Shown here in pieces: positions 34,950 through 45,319 of a stretch of 64,000 nt of DNA. The number at the start of each line of letters is the position of its first letter. Position 1 is the first letter of the stretch. This DNA is from Saprospiraceae bacterium (GTDB taxonomy: Bacteria; Bacteroidota; Bacteroidia; Chitinophagales; Saprospiraceae). Below the pieces are notes generated by a model. It made no database searches and was not told where the DNA came from. It was given only the letters and a program-made list of their open reading frames with translations. Location of the stretch: the NCBI GenBank assembly GCA_016714985.1, contig JADKBS010000012.1, positions 1 to 64,000 of the forward strand, given 5' to 3'. The position numbers and the translations under genes are program-made.

Positions 34950-35835
34950 CTACAAATCCACAAAATCGCCAGAAGCCTCGTCGTACTTCTTCTTGGCTAA
35001 AATCCCATTGTCCACGTACAGCTGCATCACCCGTTTGAGGGTTTTTATGCGTTCTGGATAGTGTTCTTTGCCCAAATCGAGCAGATTGAAACTAGCCTTG
35101 CGGTAATCGCCGCCAGTGTTCAGGGCATCAATGATTTGGCTGCTCTTTGCCCTTCCTTGGTGTCTGATGTCGCAGATGAGTAGGCAAACGGCATCCGGAA
35201 CACCGTTAAGTCCATATCTTTTGGAATAATTGGCAAGCGACTCTTTTATATGCTCCACGGCTATGCGGACTTGCAGCTTGCGATGCTCCGGGTCGTTCAT
35301 CGTCCAATGGATGAACCGGGCGGCGCTCAACAACTCCTGGCCATCCACAGCATCGAGCGTGGGATTCAGGTAGTCCATGAGGGCTTGAGTAGATTGGTTG
35401 TTTTCCAAAGGCACAGTCGTGCCTTCCAATTTTTCAACACAATCTGCCTATTTTCAAGTGCCAATTCAGGAAGTATTCGCTGGCCAAAGGCAATTTCAAT
35501 AGCTCACGGAAGTATTTGACAAAATCACCGTTTGGCACATGGGCGGCGTACTGCATGAAGGTGAAGGTGAATTTCGCCCGGTCGTAGGTGTTCAGGCAGA
35601 GAAAAGAGCCTTGGCTTTCACAAATGGACGTTGGGTAGATGAAATGCGCCCAGAAACCATGCTCCTCCGTGTATTCTTCGGGTTTATAGACACAGCCGTC
35701 AATCAGTTTGCTGTGCATCAAGCCCAAATTGCCTAAATAAGAAGTTGAGAACCCGATGGGAAATGGCGCAGGATTGTCGAAGGTTTTGCCGAATTGGTTT
35801 TTGCCTGTGTTGCTGAAAGTGAAGTGGATTGCCAT
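34950..35835 (-). pseudogene. Uncharacterised gene split by a frameshift
   Basis: Two reverse-strand frames abut: 35434-35835 (133 aa, from MAIHFTFSNTGKNQFG) and 34950-35429 (159 aa). The second frame is open back to DCVEKLEGTT, so the protein would read through continuously after a one-base shift near 35440, giving about 294 residues. The first half has FIYPTSICESQGSF and QYAAHVPNGDFVKYFRELL; the second is helical, with LSAARFIHWTMNDP and LLICDIRHQGR. Function not recognised; the patterns recall lysozyme-like or peptidoglycan-related proteins but this is weak. Either a pseudogene or a sequencing indel. Confidence 0.6.
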
Positions 35836-35974
35836 AAAATTGTTTCAGATGATTAATGAATTAGTTGTTTTTGGGTACTCAATACCCTGCTCCAAATGTA
35901 AATCCAATTCTAATTATGTGGTTATCACATTTTTATGGAATAGGCAAAAAAAATAATGTTTTCTACTTCACGCC

Positions 35975-36026
35975 GTTAGCTTTTTGCCTTTGGCTTTTGG
36001 CAAATGGCCAAAGACAAAAAGCTAAC
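35975..36026. repeat. Inverted array, 'tttttgcctttggc' words
   Basis: GTTAGCTTTTTGCCTTTGGC (35975-35994) pairs with 36007-36026 with one mismatch, and the loop repeats the word TTTTGGC. The rest of 35836-36095 is AT-rich and contains no gene that I can support. Confidence 0.75.
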
Positions 36027-36095
36027 TTTAATGCACGACCCGTTTCGATTTTTCGGGAAAACCTGACGACGAGAACTATCAAAATAGGGGCGGGG

Positions 36096-36473
36096 TCAAT
36101 GCTGTAACCACCACCATGCAATCATAACACCAAGCACAACTACCATCCAATCCAATGCCCAAACAAATACCATGACCAAGATTGCCAAGGGCACGACAGG
36201 GAACAGGTACCACTCCTTGCTGCCACCATAACGGATATTGAACAAACCAAAAAACCGGTGCATGGCCTGCTCACACTGAAATGCAAACGGTACCCTTACT
36301 GCAAAAACGGGTATAGTCCTACCAAAGCCTTTTTGGGAAACCTGCTTGGCCCGGCGCTTGTAGTTGCCCGAAATGCCAATTTTGAAAAGGAAAATAAACG
36401 GAACGTTGATGTAGAGATAAAGCCATTGCCTAGCGGCAGTGCCGTTGCCTGACTTTCGTTTGTTGATGCGCAT
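36096..36473 (-). CDS. GIY-YIG-like (T5orf172/MUG113-type) protein with C-terminal membrane helices
   Basis: A 125-residue protein starting MRINKRKSGNG. The segment LFKIGISGNYKRRAKQ, later CEQAMHRFFGLFNIR and GGSKEWYLFP follow the order of the GIY-YIG-type nuclease domain of the T5orf172/MUG113 group: the KIGIS strand, the Arg, the Glu-containing helix, then the 'G..EWF' end. A strongly hydrophobic C-terminus (PLAILVMVFVWALDWMVVVL) suggests membrane anchoring, which is unusual for that group. It could be a degenerate nuclease domain used as a binding module. Function unproven. Confidence 0.6.
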   Translation of the reverse strand: MRINKRKSGNGTAARQWLYLYINVPFIFLFKIGISGNYKRRAKQVSQKGFGRTIPVFAVRVPFAFQCEQAMHRFFGLFNIRYGGSKEWYLFPVVPLAILVMVFVWALDWMVVVLGVMIAWWWLQH

Positions 36474-36578
36474 GGGATTTGGTTGCGTTGGAAAAAAAAT
36501 TGCGGTAAAATACAGCATCCTCCAACGCAACCATCCCTCACAGGTTACGGTAAGCCTTTGATTCTCAGGTATTTTGAA

Positions 36579-39500
36579 TTATTTCATCAATACCACATCC
36601 CCCTTGTACAACTCAACTTTGCCATCCACAAACTCCACTTCGGCAAACCATACATAGACGCCCGGATTCAGTTTATCGCCCCTGTATTTTCCATCCCAAC
36701 CAATAGTGACGTCGTTTGGCGGGAAATTGTAAAATTCATACAGGGTCTCTCCCCATCGGTCGAACAACAGGAAGGAATTGACCTTCGTCACGGTGGTGCC
36801 GCCGAATATATTGAGCTTATCATTGAGGCCATCGTCATTTGGCGAGAAGGCATTGGGCACATAAACGGGCCTATCCACCTTGACAATTACCGTCACTTGG
36901 TCGCTCGCCGTGCAGCCCTGCTCGTCGGTGACCGTCAGCGAATAATTGGTCGTTACAGTTGGTGACACGGTCAGCGTAAGGCATGATGGGCAATCAGCAT
37001 CCAACCCGATTGGTGACCAAATTACAGTTGATAAACCGCTGGCAGGAACGCTCACGTTGCCCTGCAATTCAACGGTTTCTCCTAGGCTGAGCACCTCGGC
37101 TTGCAGGTCCGTAGCGAGGTTGATCGTCAATTCGGTCGGGGCATCCAGCGTCACCTCGGTTTGCCAAGTGCAGCCCGTAGCATCTGAAATCGTCAACTCA
37201 TAAGTGTCGGGCGGGAGGTTCGTAAAAGTGTTTTGGTTGCCGAACGGCCCACCATCTAGCGAATATGTGAATGGCGAAGTGCCCCCGCTGACCTGGCCAA
37301 CAATGATCGAGCCATTCACATCGCCAAAGCAAGCAGGCGGGTTTGCTGAGATTTCGGCACCATTGGGAGTGGCGTCGCTGAGGTTGACCACTACGCTGGC
37401 CTCGTCCGTGCAGCCATTGGACGCTGTGAGCGTCAGGGTATAAGTGCCAGCCTCATCCACGGTAGGGGTCAAACTGTTTTGACCGTTGGCAAAGCTGCCA
37501 TTGGTCGTTGACCAGACAAAGCTGATGCCGACACCTGTAGTGCTGCCCGTTCCGTCCAGAATGGTGTTCGGTGTGACGCAGTCCAATTGGTCTGCTGGCG
37601 CAATATTGGCCGTTGGTGTTGCGGTATCTTCAATGACAATGGCCTGTGCGGTGGAAGAACAACCAGCCGTGGTCGTAACAGTAAGTGTATAAGTGCCCGA
37701 TGTAGAAATGGTTGGGTTCTGTTCATTGGACGCAAAACCGCTCGGCCCTCCCCATTCCCAAGTGATGCCCATTGGAATGCTGGACGTGCCTTCCAACTGA
37801 AGGGAAGTTATCAGGCAAGTAATCAAGCCACTGGTGGCGGTTACGACTGGAATCCCAGCATCGGCAGTGACGTTGGCTGTGGCAGATGCAGTACAGCCAT
37901 TGACGCCAGTCACCGTAAGCGTATAAGCACCAGCTTGGTTGACTGTCGGGTTTTGCAGCGTGGAGCTATACCCATTTGGCCCAGCCCATGTCCAGCTAAC
38001 GCCCGTTGTGGTGGAACTGCCCTGCAAGTTCAGCGTTGGCACTGTGCAGGTGATATTACCCCCGTTTGCTCCTGCATCGGGAGGTGTTGTGTTCTGCACC
38101 ACGTTCAAGTTCATCGTTGAGGAGCAGCCATTGGGAGCAGTTACGGTGAGGGTATAATTGCCGGAGGCCGTTGCATTTGGGTCGGAAAGGGTAGAGGAAA
38201 AACCGCCCGGCCCCGTCCAAGCATACATCACGTTTGCCGTTGTCGAGCCGCCGTCCAACACGATGGTTGGATTGTTGCAGTCAATGATGGGGGCTGTGGC
38301 CGAGATATTGGGCAGGTTCGAGTCGGGTTGACGGTGGCGGTTGCCGTTGCGGAGCAACCATTGGATGCCGTGACGGTCAACGTGTATGTGCCCGCCGAGG
38401 AAACGGTTGGGTTTTGTTCATCCGAGACGAATCCTCCAGGCCCCGACCAGTCATAAGTCACGTTTTGTGTGGTCGAATTGCCTGAAAGGGCTATGCCTGG
38501 GCTGGTGCAGTTCAGCGTACCTCCCGATGCAGTTGCGTTGGGTAGGTTGCTGTCTGGTATGACCTGTGCTGTCGCAAAACCTTGGCAGCCATTTCCAGCA
38601 GTAATGGTCAAATTGTAGGTGCCCGGAGCATTCACGAGCGGGTTCTGCAGCGAGGAGATAAAGCCACCCGGCCCCGTCCATGCCCAAGTTACACCAGTTG
38701 CGGTCGAGCTTCCCATAATTTGCAAGGTGGTTTGAGCGCAGCTCAATATGCCACCTGTGGCCGAGGCCGTTGGTGCATTGGCATCCTGTGCCACAATGGC
38801 ATTGTCGGAAGCAGTGCAACCGTTCGCTGCTGTGACGGTCAGGACATAAGTTCCAGACATGGAGACACTTGGGTTTTGTAGGTTGGAATTGAAGCCGCCT
38901 GGCCCTGTCCAGACCCAAGTCACGCCAGTAGTCTGCGAGTTGCCCATCAGCGTCAAGGCCGTGGTGCCGCAGCTAAGTAGGCCGCCATCGGCCTGTGCCG
39001 TTGGGGCTTGGGTATCTGCATTGACAACCAACTGCTGGGTTGCAGAGCAACCATTTGGAGAAGCCACCGTGAGCACATAAATGCCTGATTCAGTGGTGGT
39101 TGTGTCGGCTTGCTGCGCAATGAAGCCACTGGGCCCCGTCCATTCGTAAGTCACCCCAGCGGTATTGGAGCCGCCATTCAATTGCACTTCCGTTTGGTTG
39201 CAATCAAGGTTGCCCGCTGTGGCAGCGATATCGGGTGTGTTGGCATCTGCGTCCACTTGTACGGTTATGGCAGAAGTACAGCCGTTGGTGCCAGTGAGGG
39301 TCAGTTGGTAAAGGCCGGCTGAAGTGACGGTGACATCCTCCGTATTGCCGACAGGCATGCCGCCGGGTAGGGTCGCCCACGCATAGGTGACGCCAGGGGT
39401 GGTACTGCTGCCATCCAGCACAAGGCTGGGCGCAGCGCAAGTCAATTGGCCACCAGTTGCCTCGATGTCGGGTGCTTCATCGTTCAACACTACCGTGGCA

Positions 39501-42232
39501 AGTGCTTGCGAGGTACAATTATTGGTAGCCGTGGCAGTCAGGATATAAGCCCCTGGTACATTGACAACGGGGTTCAAATCAGTGGATGTGAAGCCACTTG
39601 GCCCCGTCCATTGCAGCACAACCCCACCCGTGGTCGAGTTGCCGGAAAGCATGACAGAAAAAACATTGCAGGTCATTTCCCCGCTCACGCTTGCTGATAC
39701 ATCTGGCAGGCCAGCATCTTGTTGCACCTGCGCCGAAGCGCTTGCCGTGCAGCCATTGGCTGCTGTCACAGTGAGCACATAGTTGCCCGCCACGGTGACG
39801 GTAGGGTTTTGGGTGGTAGAGGCGTAGCCACCTGGGCCGCTCCAGCCATAGGTGATTCCGTTGCTCGTCGAATTGCCCGATAGGGCAACACTACCGCTGG
39901 TACAGGTGAGTATGCCCCCAGTTGCAGCGGCATTGGGTTGCGCCACATCTTGGCCGACCACCGCAGAAGTGCTGGATGTACAGCCATTTGTAGCGGCAAC
40001 GGTAAGTGTATAAGTGCCTGACGCTGAGATGGTTGGGTCTTCCAACGGGGAAGCGAAGCCGCCCGGCCCCGTCCATGAATAGGTAACACCTGTGGTGGTG
40101 GAATTGCCATCCAATTCAATAGATGGGTTGGTGCAGTTCACGGTGCCACCTATGGCGGATACGTTCGGGAGTGCTTGGTCGGAAGTCACCACCTCGCTAT
40201 CGGATGCGCTGCAACCATTGGCACCTATGACCGTGAGCACGTAGGTTCCGGCATTGCCTACGGTCGGGTTTTGAGCGGCAGAAGTATAACCTCCTGGGCC
40301 TGTCCATGCGTAAATGACGCCAGTTGCTGTAGAACTTCCTTGAAGTGTGAGCGAGTTGTTGGTGCAGGTGAGTACGCCTCCGCCTGCAGCGGTAGCCGTT
40401 GGCGGCGCATTGTCCAGCGAGACCAGCGCAGGGGCTTGGGTCGAACAGCCGTTCGCCGCCGTGACCGTCAGGGTATAAGTGCCGGGCGTGCTAACGCCAG
40501 TTGGGTTTTGCAAATTGGAGGTAAAGCCGCCCGGCCCTGTCCAGCTATAACTAACGCCAGCGGTGGTGCTGTTGCCCTGCAAATTGAGGGTAGGAGTGTC
40601 ACAGTCCACGGTGCCACCTGTTGCGGTAGCATTTGGCAAACTGGAGTTGCCGGAAACGACGGCTGAGGCAGTAGCCGTACAGCCGTTGGGTGCGGTTACC
40701 GTTAGGGTGTAAGTGCCTACTGCCGAAACGCTTGGGTTTTGGAGTGGGGAAGTAAACCCACCCGGCCCAGTCCACGCATAGGTGGAACCAGCGGCATTGG
40801 AGTTTCCATTGATGGCAATGGAGGAGGCGGCGCATGACAAGGTGCCACCTGTGGCCGTGGCCGTGGGGGGCGTAGCGGCAGTAATGGTGATTTGAGCTTC
40901 ATCGCTGCAACTATTGTTCCCAACAAAACTACTGGTCGTGAGCGTATAGGTGCCCGCTGTGGTGATGGCGATGTCCGGGTTTGTGCCTATGACCACCCCG
41001 TTTTGATTCCGCCAGATATAGGTCAAGTTCGAGCCTCCCAAGGACGAACCGCCGCTCAATAGGGTGAAACCCGCAGCACAGGGAATGAAGTCGTCGCCCG
41101 TGATGATGGCTTCGTTTGGGGTGACGATGAGGTTGAGCAGCACCGTACTGTCACAACCAAATTGATTTACCAGCACTTCTTGGTAGATGCCCGTTAAGCA
41201 AACCGTTTGGTTGCCGAAGGTATAGCAATCCCCATCGCAGACTTCGGCGTTGAGTATGACATTATTAAAAGGTACTGGGTCGAGGTTCAGCACGATGTTG
41301 CTGTCGCAACCTTGGTAGGATTGGAACAGCATCAGGTAGGTGCCGGGCATGGTATAAAATAGACCATCAGCGCCTAAATAGCTGCCACCTGTGCATATTA
41401 CATCATCAACGGGCTGTGTAACGATGTCATTCACCGTAACGGTAATGCAGCTTGGCTGGGTAGTGACGCAGCCGACCTTGGCTGTGACACAAACATTGTA
41501 GGTGCCAGTCGCATTGTAGGTAATATCTGTATTGGTTTGGCCATTTTGGTTTATGCTGGCGGTGGGTGGGTCCACCGTCCACTCATAATTTGTCATATTG
41601 GGGTTGCCCGGCACCATGTAGTCAATGGTGGCACCATTGCAGGCAGTTTGGGCGCCCGTGATGGGAGTAGGGCCAGGGATATTGCCACTTTGTGGCAAAC
41701 CAAGCCCAGCTGTGCCGGCGAACACAATGTCAAAGCCAATACCATTGGTCGTGATATTGTCGGCAATGAGGTAGTAAGTTGTGCCAGCTGTTAGTGATAC
41801 AGTTGGCTGGAACTCTGTTGCACCCGGTACGCCAAAACTCCCCATCGGGTTGGAGGAGATGCCCGTTGGTACAAACGGGCCAGGTGGAGTAATAGGGCCA
41901 GTATAATCGCAAGATATGACCTGCGTCCCACCGCCACAAGGACATTCCGTGCCATAGAGCGCAAAGTCGAAATCCCCTGCGAGGCCGCCCGGCGTAATCA
42001 TCATTTCGAAAGTGCCGCTGGTCGTGCAGGTAAAGCTGAACCAATAGGAATCGTGCTCACCCGAGGCAAGACAGGAACAACTTGAAACCGCGTCAAAATT
42101 GCCATTGCCGCTGTTGCCACCAATGGAGATGGTACCACCAGCCACAGGTTGGGCATCGCAGCAGTCTTGTTGCGCCAATAAAGTGTTTGTTGTTGCCAAA
42201 AAGATGACAAAAAGCAGGTAGAAATTCTTCAT
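36579..42232 (-). CDS. Giant surface adhesin with 15 Ig/PKD-like repeats and gliding-motility-type C-terminus (frameshifted)
   Basis: About 1884 residues once a one-base deletion is restored. Signal peptide at MKNFYLLFVIFLATT; a jelly-roll-like N-terminal domain with Cys pairs (DCCDAQP, SCSCLASGEHDSYWFSF); then 15 tandem units of about 78 residues, each with a Cys near ATGGxLxC, a WTGPGGFxS core and GTYxLTVTxxNGC. The end is a gliding motility-associated (CHU_C, type B) sorting domain: VYVPNAFSPNDDGLND, FLLFDRWGETLYEF, GVYVWFAEVEF. The frame changes at 38335-38337, where CCCC appears reduced to CCC (reverse strand), splitting it into two frames. The upstream open frame to 42379 is not coding; start 42232 fits the signal peptide. 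Confidence 0.88.
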
Positions 42233-42336
42233 GAAGTAAACAAGGTTTGTGTTTTCAATGGTCAACCTAAAAGCTTTCCGAACTAAAAACGGCGGTGATA
42301 TAGGAATAGCTCCTTGCCGCAAAACACGATTTTGAG

Positions 42337-42344
42337 CAAAGGTA
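42337..42344 (-). promoter_or_regulatory. Candidate -7 box of the adhesin gene
   Basis: On the reverse strand TACCTTTG matches TAnnTTTG exactly, about 105 bp before the adhesin start. No clear -33 element. The spacer 42233-42626 otherwise shows no gene. Confidence 0.5.
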
Positions 42345-42536
42345 GTTTTTTGGAATAAACCGATGATGTTTGCCTCCAATTTTAGGGCAATGTGCTGGTT
42401 TTTGACAAATTAGGCCTGGGTAGCGCAGTACATATTCTTCTTACTTTATCTAAAACCAATAGGAGATTTTGCAATCTTCATTGCAATGGCCCCCCAAGCA
42501 GCGCTTCGATTGTACAGCAATTGACCTAAAATGCGC

Positions 42537-42544
42537 TATGTTTG
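42537..42544 (+). promoter_or_regulatory. Candidate -7 box of the T9SS gene at 42627
   Basis: TATGTTTG matches TAnnTTTG, 82 bp before the start. The -33 box is uncertain, so this is a weak call. Confidence 0.35.
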
Positions 42545-42626
42545 TCGGTGAAATGACCGTGGCGACCCAACCCTTAGCTGGATGTTAGCGTAGTTGTGGA
42601 TAGTTTCATAATTTAAAACCAATCTG

Positions 42627-43688
42627 ATGAAAAGAATTCACCAATTGTTTTTCATTGCTGCATTATTTCCAATTGCAGCGCAATCACAAATCACCATCCA
42701 AGCCGACGAAATCGAGATGGTGGGTTTTACCGCCATCAATAGCAGGGATACCACACCAGACTCCACCATCGTAATTGGAGGTGCTGGCCAACAGATATGG
42801 GATTATTCTGGACTCAGTAACGATGAACAGAGCACCCTGAAATTCTTTGAAGCTGCCGAATTGCCCTATGCCAATGTATTCCCCGACGCAAACGTTGGGG
42901 CTGAGATTGACACAGGTATCTATATCTTTTTCCAGCAAAACAGCGAGCACATCGTTACTTTCGGCACCTTTGGCAATTTTGAGTATGGCCCTTTCAATCT
43001 AACCACCACCTTTAAATATACCCCCCCGCTGACCTCTATCCGCTTTCCCATGCAGTTCGAAGATGCGTTCACTGAGACCGCAGTCAGCACGATACAGGTA
43101 CCAGGCACTGCCATAGGTATTACTAGCGACAGCGTAAGGGCTGTCACTACCAACCGTAGGTTCGTCCATGTAGATGCTTATGGCCAATTGACCACGCCGC
43201 TTGGTACTTTCGATGCCCTTCGATCAAAAGAAATCGAGGTTACAACGGATACCATATATGTCCTTACCAACGGCTTTTGGTTCCCGGCACAAGGGGGGCC
43301 ACCAGATACCCTTACGCTTTATAGCTTTTGGTCCAAACAAAGCGGGCTTGGATTCCCTGTCGTACAGTTGACGACCAAAAACAATGTCGTCAAAGATGCG
43401 GGTTGGCTCAACAGCTTTGTGAGCGGCACCAAGAACCCTGCTCAATTGTTGAGGCTTGGCCTTTCACCCAATCCTACTTCCAATTTTCTAAATGTTGAAT
43501 TGCCGGAAGGCCTCCAAGGCAGTCTGGCAGTACATGACATGAACGGGAAGCAAGTGCAGGCAGTAGCGGTTGTTGCTTCGCAGGAACAATTGGATGTTCA
43601 GCGCCTTTCAACAGGCAGTTATGTACTTGTTTTAAAGGATAAGCAGGGAAGGCTGATCGGGTTTGAGCGGTTTGAAATAGTGCGGTAA
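42627..43688 (+). CDS. Secreted protein with T9SS type A sorting domain
   Basis: A 353-residue secreted protein with a signal peptide (MKRIHQLFFIAALFPIAAQS). A beta-rich body includes IVIGGAGQQIWDYSGLSND and TPLGTFDALRSKEIE. The C-terminal sorting domain is LSPNPTSNFLNVELPEG, LAVHDMNGKQVQ, LSTGSYVLVLKD. The body pattern (a 'time zero to end' metal-site-free beta sandwich) is common in unnamed T9SS cargo of this phylum. It is monocistronic and ends at a hairpin array convergent with the RNA methyltransferase gene. No catalytic motif seen. Confidence 0.83.
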   Translation: MKRIHQLFFIAALFPIAAQSQITIQADEIEMVGFTAINSRDTTPDSTIVIGGAGQQIWDYSGLSNDEQSTLKFFEAAELPYANVFPDANVGAEIDTGIYIFFQQNSEHIVTFGTFGNFEYGPFNLTTTFKYTPPLTSIRFPMQFEDAFTETAVSTIQVPGTAIGITSDSVRAVTTNRRFVHVDAYGQLTTPLGTFDALRSKEIEVTTDTIYVLTNGFWFPAQGGPPDTLTLYSFWSKQSGLGFPVVQLTTKNNVVKDAGWLNSFVSGTKNPAQLLRLGLSPNPTSNFLNVELPEGLQGSLAVHDMNGKQVQAVAVVASQEQLDVQRLSTGSYVLVLKDKQGRLIGFERFEIVR

Positions 43689-43728
43689 ACGGCCAACGGC
43701 CAACGGTGGACGTCTGCCGTTGGCCGTT
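43688..43728. repeat. Hairpin array, 'acggccaacgg' words
   Basis: AACGGCCAACGGC (43688-43700) pairs perfectly with 43716-43728, and a third copy of the word lies in the loop. It overlaps the stops of two convergent genes and may terminate both. Confidence 0.75.
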
Positions 43729-45079
43729 ATCCGTTCAACGCCATCCTTATCCGCCAATCCATGGGCAGGTAGTTGTTCGAGCGGTTGTATAGCACCTTCA
43801 TCCAACCAAGCGGCAGGCCCTCGTAAGTGGCCAAAGTCCAGCCGCGTAGCCAGTCAGGTTTCCACAGGTTTTCCTTTTTCAAAAACAGTAGCGCTTCCTC
43901 CTTGGTCAGGTCTGCCTTCGGCAAATCGGCGTGTAGGCCATTGAATAGCGCCAACCCATGCGAAGGCACGAGATCTTGTTTTTTCAACTCCCCGATTTCA
44001 ATGCCTATGGAGCGCTTGCGCAAAGCCGAAGCCACCATGAGCAATGCTTCCTGCGTTGCTTTTGGCAATGCCACAACCTCGCCTTGTGGTTTCATGAAAA
44101 AATCGTAATCAGAGGATTGGGTGAAAAATTCCTGAACGGAAGGCAGTTGTTTGGCTGTTAATCGCTGCCAGTCTTTAGGTGGGTTTGTCGTTCCTTTCGC
44201 AATGGGCTGTTCGCCTGTTTTGCGCAAGCAAGCCAGGAAAAAACCTTCACCTCGAACCCTGTGCGGAAAGCATTGGTAGCCCAATTTTTGCTCCGCAATA
44301 CCCCATTCTTCGGGGAAGGTCAATGGCTCGTGCGCAAAGCCGCCATTGTCAACTAACCACTGCACGTTCTGCTCGTTTTCCAGTTCATTGAAAGTGCAGG
44401 TCGAGTATAGCAAAACGCCATCCTGCCGAACCAAGTCCTTGGCTGCCGCCAAAATCCGCTGCTGCCGGGCAGCGCACATCGCCACGTTAGCCTCCGACCA
44501 ATGCGAGGCGGCATCCTCGTCTTTTCGGAAAAGCCCTTCGCCGGAGCAAGGCGCATCTACCAACACAACATCGAAGAAGCCAGCCAGTTGGCCAAAGTCT
44601 TGGGGGTCGTGGTTGCTGACGGAAATATTGGCATGGCCCCATTTCTCAAGGTTCATTTTCAATGGTGCAATGCGACTTTGAATTACCTCATTGCTCAGCA
44701 AAAATCCACCCTCACCAATGGCAGAACACAAAAGGGTTGATTTGCCGCCCGGTGCTGCGCAAAGGTCGAGTACCCTCAGCGGCTGCCCGATGCCCACCGT
44801 TTGCCGCAAGGCTTCAAACAACAGCATAGACGACGCCTCCTGCACATAATAGGCCCCCGCATGGAAACTGGGGTCAAGGGTGAAGCTGGGACGCGCTGGC
44901 AAATAGCGGCCATCGGGGTGCCAAGGAATCGGCTCCGATTGTACGAACTCAATACTGGGCTTGGCAGGGTTGCGCCGGATGCTCACTGGCGGCGGCTGGT
45001 TCAGCGCATCGAGAAACGCTGGGAACCCGCTGCCAAGGTCGGATTCCATGCGGTCGAGGAAGGAGGAGGGAAGGGACAA
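43727..45079 (-). CDS. RsmF-like rRNA (cytosine-5) methyltransferase
   Basis: A 450-residue SAM-dependent RNA m5C methyltransferase of the NOL1/NOP2/Sun family. Seen: SAM motif LCAAPGGKSTLL (about 107-118), motif IV VLVDAPCSGEG with one catalytic Cys, and motif VI YSTCTF with the second. The N-terminal part has IRRNPAKPS. The C-terminal domain (FMKPQGEVVALP, WLRGWTLATYEGLPLGWMKV) is the PUA-like domain of RsmF, which methylates 16S rRNA C1407 in E. coli. Site specificity here is inferred. It is monocistronic and convergent with the T9SS gene. Confidence 0.88.
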   Translation of the reverse strand: MSLPSSFLDRMESDLGSGFPAFLDALNQPPPVSIRRNPAKPSIEFVQSEPIPWHPDGRYLPARPSFTLDPSFHAGAYYVQEASSMLLFEALRQTVGIGQPLRVLDLCAAPGGKSTLLCSAIGEGGFLLSNEVIQSRIAPLKMNLEKWGHANISVSNHDPQDFGQLAGFFDVVLVDAPCSGEGLFRKDEDAASHWSEANVAMCAARQQRILAAAKDLVRQDGVLLYSTCTFNELENEQNVQWLVDNGGFAHEPLTFPEEWGIAEQKLGYQCFPHRVRGEGFFLACLRKTGEQPIAKGTTNPPKDWQRLTAKQLPSVQEFFTQSSDYDFFMKPQGEVVALPKATQEALLMVASALRKRSIGIEIGELKKQDLVPSHGLALFNGLHADLPKADLTKEEALLFLKKENLWKPDWLRGWTLATYEGLPLGWMKVLYNRSNNYLPMDWRIRMALNG

Positions 45080-45319
45080 ATGAAATTTGAAATTAAGAAA
45101 TTTGGAAATTAGGTAACATCGGCAAAATTAGGCCTTGTTTCGAGAATCTGGGTTTCGATAAAACCACAACCCTCGTCTGGTGTTTCCCTTTCTTTGCGAT
45201 GCGAAATCGTCAGACCAACTTAATTTGCAATCGGATGCTTTTGTCGGTTGAGCGTAATCAATTCATTGGCAATCAACCAAGTGCCCACCGTCAATCGTAC
45301 ACCGTCCACCGTTTATTTC

